Source of the DNA: an uncultured Pseudomonadota bacterium
GTDB taxonomy: Bacteria > Myxococcota_A > UBA796 > GCA-2862545
Length of the DNA: 64,000 bases
Direction of reading: 5' to 3'
NCBI GenBank assembly: GCA_913061235.1
Contig: CAJXTB010000016.1
Coordinates: 62,001 to 126,000, forward strand
Below are positions 7,205 to 16,250 of this stretch, piece after piece. A program made the translations under genes and the position numbers. The notes below the pieces were generated by a model. It saw nothing but the letters and a program-made list of their open reading frames with translations. It had not been told where the DNA came from and did no database searches. How positions within the stretch are numbered: position 1 is the stretch's first letter; the number at the start of each line of letters is the position of its first letter.

Positions 7205-8776
7205 ATGAAACTCGCAGACAACCCGCTCGACGTGCGCAAGACGCTCTCTGGCAAGCACATCCTGCTCACCGGCGTCACCGGCTTTCTCGGAAAAGTCTGG
7301 CTGTCCTGGCTGCTCACTGAGGTCCCCGAGATTGGACGGGTGACAGTCGTCATTCGACCCCGTCCCGCACAGACGCCCATTCAGCGATTCGCCCGCATTG
7401 CCGACACCAGCCCGTGCTTCCGTCCCCTGCGTGCTTCGCACCAGAAGGACTACGCCGACTTCCTGCGCGCCCGCGTGGATGTGGTCCGGGGAAACGTCGA
7501 AAAGCCCAATATGGGCATGGGTCCAGCGGTCGTCGAACGTCTCACCGGCCAAGTAGACGCCGTCATTCACTGCGCTGGCCTCACCGATTTTGAAGGTGTC
7601 CCCGGCAAGATGGTCGCCGTCAATACTTCCGGTGCGCTGCATGCCGCCCGGCTATCGGCTCGAATCGGCGCCAAGCACATCCACGTCAGCACTTGCTACG
7701 TTGCCGGCAACGTCAGCGGACACATGACCGAGACCCTCACAACGGGCATCTCCCCGAATGGCACCGTCCTAGACGTAGACGCAGAGCTGGCTGGCTTGGA
7801 CGCAGACACGGTCCTTCCACAGCTGACCGGACGGGAGCTGAAAGCCGAGCAGATTCGCGTTGCCGTCAAGCGCGCAGAGGCCCTTGGCTGGCCCAATGTC
7901 TACACCTACACCAAGGGGCTGGCAGAGCACCTGGTCATGGCTGAGCCCGGCAACAACGTCACTATCGTTCGGCCGGCCATCCTAGAGTGCGCCACTGACT
8001 ATCCCTTTGCCGGATGGAACGAAGGCATCAACACGTCAGGCCCACTGTCCTGGCTGATTGCCACCGCCTTCCGCCACCTTCCGGCGAACCCAGACTTCGT
8101 CTTCGACGTGGTGCCGATTGACGACGCCGCACGTGGACTGACCCTAGCGACCGTGGCCGCATTGGACGGAAACAGCCTAGGTGTCTATCAAATCGCGAGC
8201 TCCGACCACAACCCCATGACCTTCGGTCGGTGCATCGAGCTCAACGGTCTGGCCGTACGCAAGTACACGCGCATCCACGGCAGTGAGGGCTGGCAGGGCT
8301 TCTTGTTGCGCCACATGGACCCGGTCAGCGCCCCCGATGGCGGTCCCCTCTCGGTGCCTCGCGTTCGCCGCTTCGCTCGCTTCTTGAGCAAGGTTGCGCA
8401 CAACTTGGACGAAGACCCCATGCTCGGTCAGGCCGCACGCGCCGTCAAAGAACGCATGGACAGCGCCGAGCGCTCCCTGGGCCGTATCGAAGAGATGCTT
8501 CGCGTCTACACCCCGTTCATCCGGGACAATGACTACCGCTTCGCCACGGACAACCTGCGCGAGCTGACCGCGTCCCTACCCGACAGCGACCGCGAGCGCT
8601 TCGGCTATGACCTGTCGGACCTCGACTGGTGCTCGTACTGGGTAGACGTGGAATACCCGGGCCTAATGCACTGGAGCATTCCCCTGCTTCACGGCAACAA
8701 AGCGCCTGAAGACCCGGCAAGTGAGCCAGCCTTCACCATGGACCAGACCACAGCCGTCAAGGCGGTGAGCCTGTGA
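7205..8776 (+). CDS. NAD(P)-dependent fatty acyl / thioester reductase-like SDR
   Basis: A 523-residue extended short-chain dehydrogenase of the male-sterility / NAD_binding_4 type, related to fatty acyl-CoA reductases and the reductase domains of Lys2 and NRPS enzymes. The nucleotide-binding motif TGVTGFLGK is at residues 22-30, followed by a VIHCAG segment, a Ser-Thr pair (HVSTCYVAG) and the catalytic Y233-x3-K237. About 200 residues follow the Rossmann part, as in fatty acyl reductases. Such enzymes reduce an acyl-CoA or acyl-carrier thioester to the aldehyde or alcohol with NADPH. The presence of an acyl carrier protein and two AMP ligases in the same operon supports an acyl thioester substrate; the product is unknown. 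It begins directly at the stop of the HAD-like gene and overlaps the next gene by 4 bases. Confidence 0.85.
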   Translation: MKLADNPLDVRKTLSGKHILLTGVTGFLGKVWLSWLLTEVPEIGRVTVVIRPRPAQTPIQRFARIADTSPCFRPLRASHQKDYADFLRARVDVVRGNVEKPNMGMGPAVVERLTGQVDAVIHCAGLTDFEGVPGKMVAVNTSGALHAARLSARIGAKHIHVSTCYVAGNVSGHMTETLTTGISPNGTVLDVDAELAGLDADTVLPQLTGRELKAEQIRVAVKRAEALGWPNVYTYTKGLAEHLVMAEPGNNVTIVRPAILECATDYPFAGWNEGINTSGPLSWLIATAFRHLPANPDFVFDVVPIDDAARGLTLATVAALDGNSLGVYQIASSDHNPMTFGRCIELNGLAVRKYTRIHGSEGWQGFLLRHMDPVSAPDGGPLSVPRVRRFARFLSKVAHNLDEDPMLGQAARAVKERMDSAERSLGRIEEMLRVYTPFIRDNDYRFATDNLRELTASLPDSDRERFGYDLSDLDWCSYWVDVEYPGLMHWSIPLLHGNKAPEDPASEPAFTMDQTTAVKAVSL

Positions 8777-9903
8777 GCATTCTCATTACAGGTGCCAACG
8801 GGTACCTCGGTTCCTACGTGATCAATGAGCTGCTCGGACGCACGCGTCAGAAGCTGATTCTCATGGTTCGCGGCGCAGACCAAGAAGAACGCGTTGCCAA
8901 GCTGTGGAAGGGCATGCAGCTACACATGAACGCCGCGGAGTTCCAGGACGCTCTCAACCGCATGGAGCTGGTCCACGGAGACCTTCATGCCAAAGACCTA
9001 GGCTGGGACGACGCCACACGAAAGAGCCTGCTTCGCCGTGTGACCTCGGTCATTCATGCAGCGGCCTCGCTCAACCGCAAGTCCGCCAAGGCCTGCTTCA
9101 ACACCAACCTACGCGGCGGAATGTCGGTGTTGATGTTCGCTCGGGAGCTGGCCAATAAGGGCAAACTAAAGCGCTATTCCTTCGTATCTACCGTTGCCGT
9201 AGCCGGTCATCGGCAAGACGAAGACATTGAAGAGGACGCCGCTATCGAGTGGACCCGCAGCGACTACGACCCCTACGCCAGAACGAAGAAGTTCGGTGAG
9301 CACATGGTGCGTGAAGTGCTCGCTGGCGAGTCCTTCGTCATCTTCCGCCCGGGCATCTTGCTTGGCGACGGCGCCCATGAACGCACCACCCAGTTCGATA
9401 TGGTGCGCGCCTTGATTGGACTGGCCGACATGCCGATTGTCCCGCTGCGCCCCAACGACCGCATCGACATTGTCAACACCGCCTACGCCGGCGAGGCCAT
9501 CGCCCACATTCACCTGATGAAAGAGCCCAAGTACGACTGCTACCACCTCTCCAGCGGCGCCAAGTCGCCTACGGCCAAGGAAATCTTGGACTCGATGGAG
9601 CCCGTGGGCGTCACCGCGCGACTGCTGCCCAAGCTTGAGAGCCCGTTTAGCTGGGTCTTCCGCGCGATGAACCGAGCCCCACGAGGGTCAACCGTCGCTG
9701 GCGTTGGCGCGTTGATGAAGGTGTTCTGGCCCTACATCCGCTACAACACGGTGTTTCTCAATGACCGTGTAGTCGAAGAGCTCGGCCATGAACCAGTGCC
9801 GTTCGTTGAGTACTCAGCCGACCTGTACCGCTGGGTGAAGGCCAACCGCTACCGCTACCCGTTCACAGAGCTGACCTTGACCGACGAAGAGGGCGCAGCA
9901 TGA
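8773..9903 (+). CDS. Second male-sterility-type SDR oxidoreductase
   Basis: A 376-residue extended SDR. It starts at a GTG in the GTGA overlap with the previous gene. TGANGYLGS (residues 6-14) binds the nucleotide, VIHAAASL and SFVSTVAVAG are the central SDR motifs, and Y168-ARTK172 gives the catalytic Tyr and Lys. The sequence GDLHAKDLG and the Arg-Pro-Gly-Ile-Leu-Leu-Gly-Asp segment are as in thioester reductase and Lys2-type proteins. It differs clearly from the first reductase, so the two probably act on different intermediates, for instance acyl thioester and aldehyde or sugar, or form a pair. It overlaps the next gene by the sequence ATGA. Confidence 0.8.
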   Translation: MSILITGANGYLGSYVINELLGRTRQKLILMVRGADQEERVAKLWKGMQLHMNAAEFQDALNRMELVHGDLHAKDLGWDDATRKSLLRRVTSVIHAAASLNRKSAKACFNTNLRGGMSVLMFARELANKGKLKRYSFVSTVAVAGHRQDEDIEEDAAIEWTRSDYDPYARTKKFGEHMVREVLAGESFVIFRPGILLGDGAHERTTQFDMVRALIGLADMPIVPLRPNDRIDIVNTAYAGEAIAHIHLMKEPKYDCYHLSSGAKSPTAKEILDSMEPVGVTARLLPKLESPFSWVFRAMNRAPRGSTVAGVGALMKVFWPYIRYNTVFLNDRVVEELGHEPVPFVEYSADLYRWVKANRYRYPFTELTLTDEEGAA

Positions 9904-11396
9904 AGCGCAACCTTCAGGGCTTTCTCCGTAAGGTCGCCAACAAAGCGGTCGACCAGGTCAAAGAGATCGACACCGACAAGGGCTTGATGCTGGCCATGGC
10001 CGCCGGCATCGAGACCGCGCGGGCGCGTCAAAAGTGGGACCCCTCACCGACTTGGTCACCTGGCGAGCCACTTCGTCTTCTCTTGGCTGGGTACACCGGG
10101 TCGCGAAACACAGGCGCAGACGTTCGCGTAGAAGCCATGATTCGCCAGTTCCGCTTTCTGTTCGGAGACGACAACCTAGAGCTGTCCATCCTGACGAACG
10201 ACCCCCAGCTCACCCGCGGCTACTTCCGCACCGTTGAGCAGCTCGAGCTTCCGAAAATCTTTCCCAAGTTCATGGTCCAGACCATCCGCGAACAGCACGG
10301 TGTCATTGCCTGCGAAGGGTCGATGTTCAAGTCCAAGTTCGCCAATGCCCTGTCCACCATGATGGTCGGCGCGTTGGGAACAGCGGCGGCGGAAGACAAG
10401 CTGTCCATTGCCTACGGCGGCGAAGCGGGCGGCATGGACTCTGCCCTCGAGTCGTTGGTCTCCCGCTACTGCAAAGATGCGCAGGTCATCGCGCGCAATC
10501 AAAACTCGCTGGAAGTGCTTGGCGACCTGGGCATTACCGCAGAGCTCGGCACCGACACCGCGTGGACCTTTGAGCCCGCTCCGCCATCCGTAGGCGAAGC
10601 CATCCTCAAAGAACACGGCTGGAACGGTGTCAGCGATGTGCTGGTCGTCTGTCCCATCAATGCGTTCTGGTGGCCCGTCCGCCCCGACCTTCAGAAAGGC
10701 GCACTGCACGCGCTCACCGGTGCCCACGAACGCGACCACTACGCCTCTGTCTACTTCCACCACGGTGGCCCCGAGGTCGACCGCAAGCAAGCCCAGTACA
10801 TCGACGGACTGGCAGACGGCGCCGCTGCCTTCGCTGCCGGAAGAGACGTCTTCGTGGCCGCTGTGGGTATGGAACAGCTCGACAGAAGCGCCTGTCAGGC
10901 CTTGGTTGACCGTCTAGGAGGCGGCGCCGTCATCGTCTCCGACACCTACGACCAGTACGAGATGGTCAGCGTCATTCGCCTCGCCAAGTGGATGGTGTCG
11001 TCGCGCTACCACGCCCTCGTCACCTCCATGCCAGGCGGTGTGCTGTCCGTTGGCGTGACCATGGACGAGCGCATTCCCAACCTCATGGCAGACCGTGGAC
11101 AGCCGGAACTCGCACTCCGAGTAGACGACCCGAACCTCGCTGATGCCGTCACCCAGGCACTCAGACACGTAGACAGCCACGCCGCAGAGATACGCCTAGG
11201 CATTGAGCGCACCACCGTGGACTGCATTGAGACCATGGGCTGGATGGGTGCTCGCTTGGTCCAGATGGTCCGCGCGGCCCACCCCGAGTTCCCCTTCCGT
11301 GATGGCTTGGGCGACACCGAAAAGCCCTGGGCACACCTACCTCCCCTCTCCCCCGACCTGGCAGCCCTTGTGGACCGCCACCGGAAGACCGCATGA
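9900..11396 (+). CDS. Polysaccharide pyruvyl transferase family protein
   Basis: A 498-residue protein of the polysaccharide pyruvyl transferase family (CsaB-like fold). After about 50 residues of N-terminal extension, the typical LLLAGYTGSRNTGADVR motif marks the first half. Near the C-terminus SRYHALVTSMPGGVLSVGV, followed by DERIPNLMADRG, is the most conserved signature. Known members transfer pyruvate from phosphoenolpyruvate to sugars, but many are uncharacterised. In an operon with acyl carrier protein, acyl ligases and reductases, it may add pyruvate or another group to a lipid head group; this is inference. It is translationally coupled on both sides by ATGA overlaps. Confidence 0.8.
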   Translation: MKRNLQGFLRKVANKAVDQVKEIDTDKGLMLAMAAGIETARARQKWDPSPTWSPGEPLRLLLAGYTGSRNTGADVRVEAMIRQFRFLFGDDNLELSILTNDPQLTRGYFRTVEQLELPKIFPKFMVQTIREQHGVIACEGSMFKSKFANALSTMMVGALGTAAAEDKLSIAYGGEAGGMDSALESLVSRYCKDAQVIARNQNSLEVLGDLGITAELGTDTAWTFEPAPPSVGEAILKEHGWNGVSDVLVVCPINAFWWPVRPDLQKGALHALTGAHERDHYASVYFHHGGPEVDRKQAQYIDGLADGAAAFAAGRDVFVAAVGMEQLDRSACQALVDRLGGGAVIVSDTYDQYEMVSVIRLAKWMVSSRYHALVTSMPGGVLSVGVTMDERIPNLMADRGQPELALRVDDPNLADAVTQALRHVDSHAAEIRLGIERTTVDCIETMGWMGARLVQMVRAAHPEFPFRDGLGDTEKPWAHLPPLSPDLAALVDRHRKTA

Positions 11397-13024
11397 GCTT
11401 CATCGAGACCCTGTTTTCCAACCTGCACGCCAACCCAGAAGTCCCGTTCATTCGTGAGACCCACGGCACGGACATCCGTGACAACAATGGCTCTGGAATG
11501 GCTGCGAACATCGGGCGAATCCGTCATTCCCTGCGGGAAAAGGGCGTGAAAGCAGGCTCCCGTGTCGTGCTTGTGGCGCCAAATAGCGCACTCTGGGTCG
11601 CCACCGATCTGGCCATTCTCGCGGAAGGCGCCATCTCGGTTCCCATGTACGCCCGGCAAGACGCCAAAGAGCTCGTAGCCATGATGCGCGACTGCAAACC
11701 ACGTCGCGTCATCGTCGCCACACAGGCCCTCAAGACCGCCATCAAGGCCGAGTGGGCCCGCGCGCCACTCATGACATTTGACGAGGTTCTGGACACACAA
11801 GACATCGTCACTGACCCGCCCCAGCCGCGCTCGGACGAGGACGTCGCCACCATCATCTACACCTCGGGCACAAGCGGCGAGCCGAAGGGCGTCATGCTCA
11901 CCGTCGGCAACATCGACCACATGCTGCCCGTCACGAGAGACCATCTCGACACCATGATGGGTCCGCGAGAAGGCGACGACCGCGTCTTCCACTACCTGCC
12001 CTTCTGCTTTGCCGGAAGTCGGGTCGTTCTGTGGACCTGCTTGTTCCGCAGCAACCCGTTGTTTGTCAGCACCGACCTCGACAACCTGTCCACTGAGATG
12101 GGCGTGGCCAAGCCGAACTACTTCCTCAATGTGCCGGTTCTTCTTGAGCGAATCAAGAACGCGGTTGAAGAGGGTGTGCGCAAGAAGCCCAAGATGGTCC
12201 AGCGCCTGTACGACAGCGGCAAGAAGGCTTTTTCCAAGATTCAAGCAGGCGAAGACGGCGCCATTGACCGGCTCAAGTACGCCCTGGCCAAGCGCGTAGT
12301 CTACGAGGCGATTCGCACGAAGATTGGCCCGAACCTGCGCTGCCTCATCTGCGGCTCAGCCCCCCTTGGCGAAGACACCCAGCACTGGTTCATGATGCTG
12401 GGCATCCCCGTCTACCAAGTCTACGGACTGACCGAGACCACCGCGATTGCGACCATGGACCGACCACCGGAGACGACCGTACCGGGCTGGGTCGGCCTTC
12501 CTATTCCCGGTGTTGAGACCATGATCACCGACGAAGGCGAGCTTCTACTCAAGGGTCCGAACATCTTCTCCGGCTACTGGGGCAAGAAGGACATCACCGA
12601 GACCGCGTTCGTCGACGGCTGGTTCCGCACGGGCGACCAGGTCGAGCTGGACGACGACGGCCGCATTCGCGTGATTGGACGCGTCCGCAACCTGCTGGTC
12701 CCAAGCAGCGGCCACAACGTAGCGCCCGAGCCAATTGAGCAGCGCATGGTCGAGACCATTGAAGGCGCCGAGCATGTCGTCGTCATTGGCCACGGCAAGC
12801 CGTACTTGACGGCCATCATCACTGGAAACACGGATGCGTCCACGCTTCAAGCAAGCATCGATGCCGTCAATAGCGAGCTTCCTCACTATCGACGCGTTCG
12901 CAAGTTTCACCACAGCGAAGAGCTGTTGACGATTGAGAACGGGCTGCTGACGGCGACGAGCAAGCTCAAGCGAAGCGCGATTACGGTCCACTTTGCAGAT
13001 GCGATTGACGGGATGTACGCGTGA
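11393..13024 (+). CDS. AMP-dependent acyl-CoA synthetase / ligase
   Basis: A 543-residue adenylate-forming enzyme. The ATP-binding loop YTSGTSGEPKG is at residues 156-166, followed by YGLTET and GWFRTGD. The C-terminal lysine that completes adenylation is in TSKLKR. The long insertion with GVRKKPKM and the FAGSRV segment is typical of long-chain fatty acyl-CoA synthetases (FadD15/FAA type). It should activate a fatty acid to the acyl-AMP and then to a CoA or carrier thioester. It overlaps the genes before and after it by 4 bases (ATGA and GTGA). The operon has a second, different ligase, so this one may supply the CoA-bound and the other the carrier-bound acyl group. Confidence 0.9.
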   Translation: MSFIETLFSNLHANPEVPFIRETHGTDIRDNNGSGMAANIGRIRHSLREKGVKAGSRVVLVAPNSALWVATDLAILAEGAISVPMYARQDAKELVAMMRDCKPRRVIVATQALKTAIKAEWARAPLMTFDEVLDTQDIVTDPPQPRSDEDVATIIYTSGTSGEPKGVMLTVGNIDHMLPVTRDHLDTMMGPREGDDRVFHYLPFCFAGSRVVLWTCLFRSNPLFVSTDLDNLSTEMGVAKPNYFLNVPVLLERIKNAVEEGVRKKPKMVQRLYDSGKKAFSKIQAGEDGAIDRLKYALAKRVVYEAIRTKIGPNLRCLICGSAPLGEDTQHWFMMLGIPVYQVYGLTETTAIATMDRPPETTVPGWVGLPIPGVETMITDEGELLLKGPNIFSGYWGKKDITETAFVDGWFRTGDQVELDDDGRIRVIGRVRNLLVPSSGHNVAPEPIEQRMVETIEGAEHVVVIGHGKPYLTAIITGNTDASTLQASIDAVNSELPHYRRVRKFHHSEELLTIENGLLTATSKLKRSAITVHFADAIDGMYA

Positions 13025-13908
13025 CGGCCATTTCCGCAGAGTTTTCGGGCGAGGCGCTGTCGTGGGACATGCACGACGACATCCTAGAAGTCCGCCTTCA
13101 CCGCGAGCCCTGCAACGAGATTGGCACCGCCGCGCTCGACGAGCTGGACCGCTTAGCCAAGCTGCTTCACGACACCACAGCACGCGCCTGCATCTTGTAT
13201 TCAGACCGCGAACGTGGGTTTTGTGCGGGTGCGGACCTCAAGGAGCTGTACGACGGGCTTGTTGAGAGAGCCGAGAGCTCCCGAACGCGAAAAGCGCTGC
13301 GCAAGATTGCCGGACCAGAGCTAGGTGACCGTGCAGCACGACGCGTTGGTGCCCCCATTGTTCGCCGCCAAGTGCGTCAGTTCATCGACCGCATCCACCA
13401 CGTCTTCACCCGCATCGACACCGCGCCCATTCCCGTCATTGGCATGGTTCACGGTGTCGTCTTCGGCGGTGGGTTCGAGCTGATGCTCCTGTGCGACATC
13501 GTGGTTGCCGAGCAGAGCACACGCTTCGCCTTCCCCGAGCTTCGCCTAGGTCTCGTTCCAGGATTCGGTGGCTTGCCGCGCCTGTCGCGAGACGTCGGAA
13601 ACGCCGTCATTCGCGACCTCTTGCTCACTGGGCGCACGCTAGGAGCCAAGCGCGCCTATGACGTCGGACTGGTCAGCCAAGTGGTCCCTCGTGGCAAGGG
13701 TCTCAAGATTGCTCGCAAGGTCGCCGCCCAGACCGCCAAGTTCGACCCGCATGTGGTTGCCATGGCCAAGCCCTTCGCAAAGCCCGTGCCGAGAGCCCAG
13801 CTCGAACGCGAAAAAGACCTGTTCTGCCGCATGGTCACCGACCCCGTCGTCCTCAAAGCCCTTGAGCGCTTTGTGAACAGCGACGACGCCCGCCCCTACT
13901 TGCCCTAG
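13021..13908 (+). CDS. Enoyl-CoA hydratase/isomerase (crotonase) family protein
   Basis: A 295-residue crotonase-fold protein starting from a GTG that overlaps the ligase stop. GFCAGADLKEL forms the first half of the CoA-binding and oxyanion site. GVVFGGGFELMLLCDI and FPELRLGLVPGFGG hold the two glutamates that act in enoyl-CoA hydratases (equivalents of rat Glu144 and Glu164), so hydratase activity is plausible. An insertion of about 60 residues rich in Arg lies between the two halves (ERAESSRTRKALRK), longer than in the classic enzymes. In this operon it probably handles a 2-enoyl or 3-hydroxy acyl thioester. It ends 12 bases before the acyl carrier protein. Confidence 0.85.
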   Translation: MTAISAEFSGEALSWDMHDDILEVRLHREPCNEIGTAALDELDRLAKLLHDTTARACILYSDRERGFCAGADLKELYDGLVERAESSRTRKALRKIAGPELGDRAARRVGAPIVRRQVRQFIDRIHHVFTRIDTAPIPVIGMVHGVVFGGGFELMLLCDIVVAEQSTRFAFPELRLGLVPGFGGLPRLSRDVGNAVIRDLLLTGRTLGAKRAYDVGLVSQVVPRGKGLKIARKVAAQTAKFDPHVVAMAKPFAKPVPRAQLEREKDLFCRMVTDPVVLKALERFVNSDDARPYLP

Positions 13909-13920
13909 CAGGAAGCCTGA

Positions 13921-14157
13921 ATGTCCGACCCCATCCTCGACCGTCTCCTACAGCTCGCCTCAAAACGCTTTGGCGTTGACGTCAGCGCTCTGAACCCAGA
14001 CGACGACATCTTTGATGCCCTGTCCATCGACAGTCTGCAGGCGCTGGAGCTTGTGACCGACCTTGAGGGTGCCTTCGGCGTGGAAGTCCCTGACTACGAG
14101 CTTCAGGACGCGCGCACCTTCACAGACATTGCCGATGTCGTGCGAGACCGCGTGTGA
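13921..14157 (+). CDS. Acyl carrier protein
   Basis: A 78-residue acidic, helical protein with the phosphopantetheine attachment motif IDSLQALEL; Ser38 would carry the prosthetic group. The three preceding acidic residues (PDDDIF) and the conserved hydrophobic pattern agree with type II acyl carrier proteins. AGGAAG lies ahead of the ATG. It lies between a crotonase and an AMP ligase and overlaps the latter by 4 bases, so it is almost certainly a dedicated carrier of this pathway rather than the housekeeping fatty acid synthase ACP. No phosphopantetheinyl transferase is in the window. Confidence 0.92.
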   Translation: MSDPILDRLLQLASKRFGVDVSALNPDDDIFDALSIDSLQALELVTDLEGAFGVEVPDYELQDARTFTDIADVVRDRV

Positions 14158-15839
14158 TTCACCCCGACCCCTACGACCACCTCGGCGACCTGCTGGCTGA
14201 CGCACTCGTCCAGTTCAAGCGTGAGACCGCACTGGTCGAGCTGAACCGTGAGCGCATCAGCGAGACCCTCACCTACACGGACGTCAAGCAGCAGACGACG
14301 GCCCTCACCCACCGCATGGCGGAGGCCGGTATTGGCCCCGGAGACCGCGTCGCCATCATCATGAGCAACCAAGCGCGCTGGCTCATGACAGCGTGTGCCG
14401 TGTTCTTCCGCGGCGCTGTTCTGGTTCCCTTAGACTACAAGCTGAGCGCTGACGAACAAGCCACGTTGCTCCAGCACAGTCAGCCAACCCTTCTCGTGAC
14501 CGAGTGGGGATTTCTCAAGCGCTTCAAGACCCGTCCAGCCATGCCGGCTTGGGTCGTTGACGTTCCCAAGAGCGCCGACCTGGGTGATGCGGAACGGTGG
14601 GACGACCTTCCCACGGATGCGCCGCCTGTCGTCGTGCAGTCCCGTAGTCGCGAAGACGTGGCGACCATCGTGTACTCGTCAGGAACCGGCGGCGAGCCCA
14701 AAGGCTGTATGCTGCCGCATCGTGCGTATCTGTCGCAGCTCGGCGCGCTGCTCGGCGAGTTCACCATGGACCGTGGCGACCGCTACTTCTCCATCCTGCC
14801 AACCAACCACGCCATCGACTTCATGGTCGGGTTTGTCGGCCCATTCGTGTGCGGCGCGACCGTTGTTCACCAGCGCAGTCTGCGCCCCGAGTTCCTGCGC
14901 AGCACGCTCAAGACGCAGCAGATCACCCACATGGCCGTGGTTCCCATTCTGCTAGACGCCTTCAAGCGCAGCATCGATGACAAGCTCGATGCCCTGTCCC
15001 CATGGCGACGCACAGCGTTCAACGCGCTGGTCTCCACCAACAAGCGACTCACCCAGAAGCGGCCTAATCACGCCGTCTCAGCGAAGTTGCTCAAGCCCAT
15101 TCACGACGCCTTCGGCGGCACCCTCAAGCTGTTGTTCGCCGGCGGCGCGTTCGTGGACCCCGGCAAAGTCGGGTTCTTCTACGACTTGGGCCTGCCCGTT
15201 GTTGTTGGCTACGGCCTCACTGAAGCGTGCACCGTACTCACGGTCAATCGACTAGAACCCTTCCGTTCGGACAGTGTCGGACGGGCAGTGGACGGCGTTC
15301 AGCTACGTATTGCCAACGCGAACGCAGACGGTATCGGCGAAGTCCAAGCCAAGGGCCCAACGCTGATGCTCGGGTACTTGAACGACGATGAGCAGACCGC
15401 AGCCGCGTTCACGGAAGACGGCTGGCTGCGCACCGGAGATCTGGGCCGGTTTGACGCCAGCTTCCACCTGCATTTGCTAGGTCGTTCCAAGAACATGATT
15501 GTGACGGCCGGCGGAAAGAACGTGTACCCGGAAGACGTCGAAGCGTTGCTCGAAGACGTCCCCGCGGAAGAGTTGTGTGTGGTTGCCGCCAACTACGTCT
15601 GGCCCAAGCAGACGATGACCGACGAGCAGCTCATTGCCGTCATTCGCACCGACAAAGCCAGCGACACCCTCGCGGCTCTACGCTCGCAGAATCGCCGCCT
15701 ACCCGAACACAAGCGCATCAGCGGTGTTCTGTTGTGGGACGACGAGTTCCCGCGCACCGCATCGATGAAGCTGAAGCGCCCGGTTCTTGCATCTGCGATT
15801 CGCGACACCACAACCGCTGACGCTGTCTCCGCGCTGTAG
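14154..15839 (+). CDS. AMP-dependent acyl ligase, second in the operon
   Basis: A 561-residue adenylate-forming enzyme starting from a GTG overlapping the ACP stop. Motifs: YSSGTGGEPKG from residue 174, YGLTEA, GWLRTGDLG, and the C-terminal FPRTASMKLKR carrying the adenylation lysine. It has an N-terminal portion like fatty acyl-AMP ligases and lacks any fused carrier domain, and the free ACP directly before it is the obvious acceptor. I infer that it loads the ACP with an acyl group. It is the last gene of the operon; the next gene converges on it and starts its stop codon one base after this one ends. Confidence 0.88.
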   Translation: MIHPDPYDHLGDLLADALVQFKRETALVELNRERISETLTYTDVKQQTTALTHRMAEAGIGPGDRVAIIMSNQARWLMTACAVFFRGAVLVPLDYKLSADEQATLLQHSQPTLLVTEWGFLKRFKTRPAMPAWVVDVPKSADLGDAERWDDLPTDAPPVVVQSRSREDVATIVYSSGTGGEPKGCMLPHRAYLSQLGALLGEFTMDRGDRYFSILPTNHAIDFMVGFVGPFVCGATVVHQRSLRPEFLRSTLKTQQITHMAVVPILLDAFKRSIDDKLDALSPWRRTAFNALVSTNKRLTQKRPNHAVSAKLLKPIHDAFGGTLKLLFAGGAFVDPGKVGFFYDLGLPVVVGYGLTEACTVLTVNRLEPFRSDSVGRAVDGVQLRIANANADGIGEVQAKGPTLMLGYLNDDEQTAAAFTEDGWLRTGDLGRFDASFHLHLLGRSKNMIVTAGGKNVYPEDVEALLEDVPAEELCVVAANYVWPKQTMTDEQLIAVIRTDKASDTLAALRSQNRRLPEHKRISGVLLWDDEFPRTASMKLKRPVLASAIRDTTTADAVSAL

Positions 15840-16250
15840 TCACTGCGGAGGCATGTCAGTGTGAGATTCGGCTTGTGCGAAGGAGTCGTCCTCGTCTTCT
15901 TCGGGTCGTCGTAAACTGAAGACGGCGAACCCGGACGCAAACAGGACCAGACCGCCTAGGCCCACCGCGGAACCCGTCAACATCAGCCATCGGGTACTTC
16001 CCTGTTTACCGGCGTCGTCATGGGATTGACGTGCAATCGGCGGGAGGTGTTCGACTCCTACCCGGCGTACTTCGGGAGCGGGTGCCTCATGGGGTGTCGC
16101 GTGTCGGTCGGCTCGCATTTGCTCGATTGCCCTCTTGTTCATGCAAGCAAAAACCTGAATAGAGCCCAAGAAGCCGAACACCACCACGAACATCAAAATG
16201 CGGATTGGTCGTGGAATAATCCTACGCAATGTGCGGTTAACGTGGCTCAT
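15840..16250 (-). CDS. Small two-span membrane protein
   Basis: A 136-residue protein with one hydrophobic segment near the N-terminus (residues about 19-37, ending FACMNKR) and a second at about 88-112. A basic and Pro-rich region lies between them and an acidic tail (RRPEEDEDD) follows. The ATG at 16248-16250 is preferred, with a G-run as ribosome binding site; a TTG at 16262 is the alternative. Its stop directly abuts the stop of the last lipid-operon gene, so the two transcription units converge without a visible terminator. I do not recognise a family. Confidence 0.6.
   Translation of the reverse strand: MSHVNRTLRRIIPRPIRILMFVVVFGFLGSIQVFACMNKRAIEQMRADRHATPHEAPAPEVRRVGVEHLPPIARQSHDDAGKQGSTRWLMLTGSAVGLGGLVLFASGFAVFSLRRPEEDEDDSFAQAESHTDMPPQ

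Noticed and set aside
6833-7642. Minus-strand open frame of 269 codons under the first lipid-operon genes
   Set aside because: Antisense to the HAD-like and reductase genes, with no supporting signals.
11006-12244. Long minus-strand open frame (412 codons) opposite the pyruvyl transferase and ligase genes
   Set aside because: It is antisense to two well-supported genes, has no ribosome binding site or domain, and arises from the high-GC codon bias of the plus strand.
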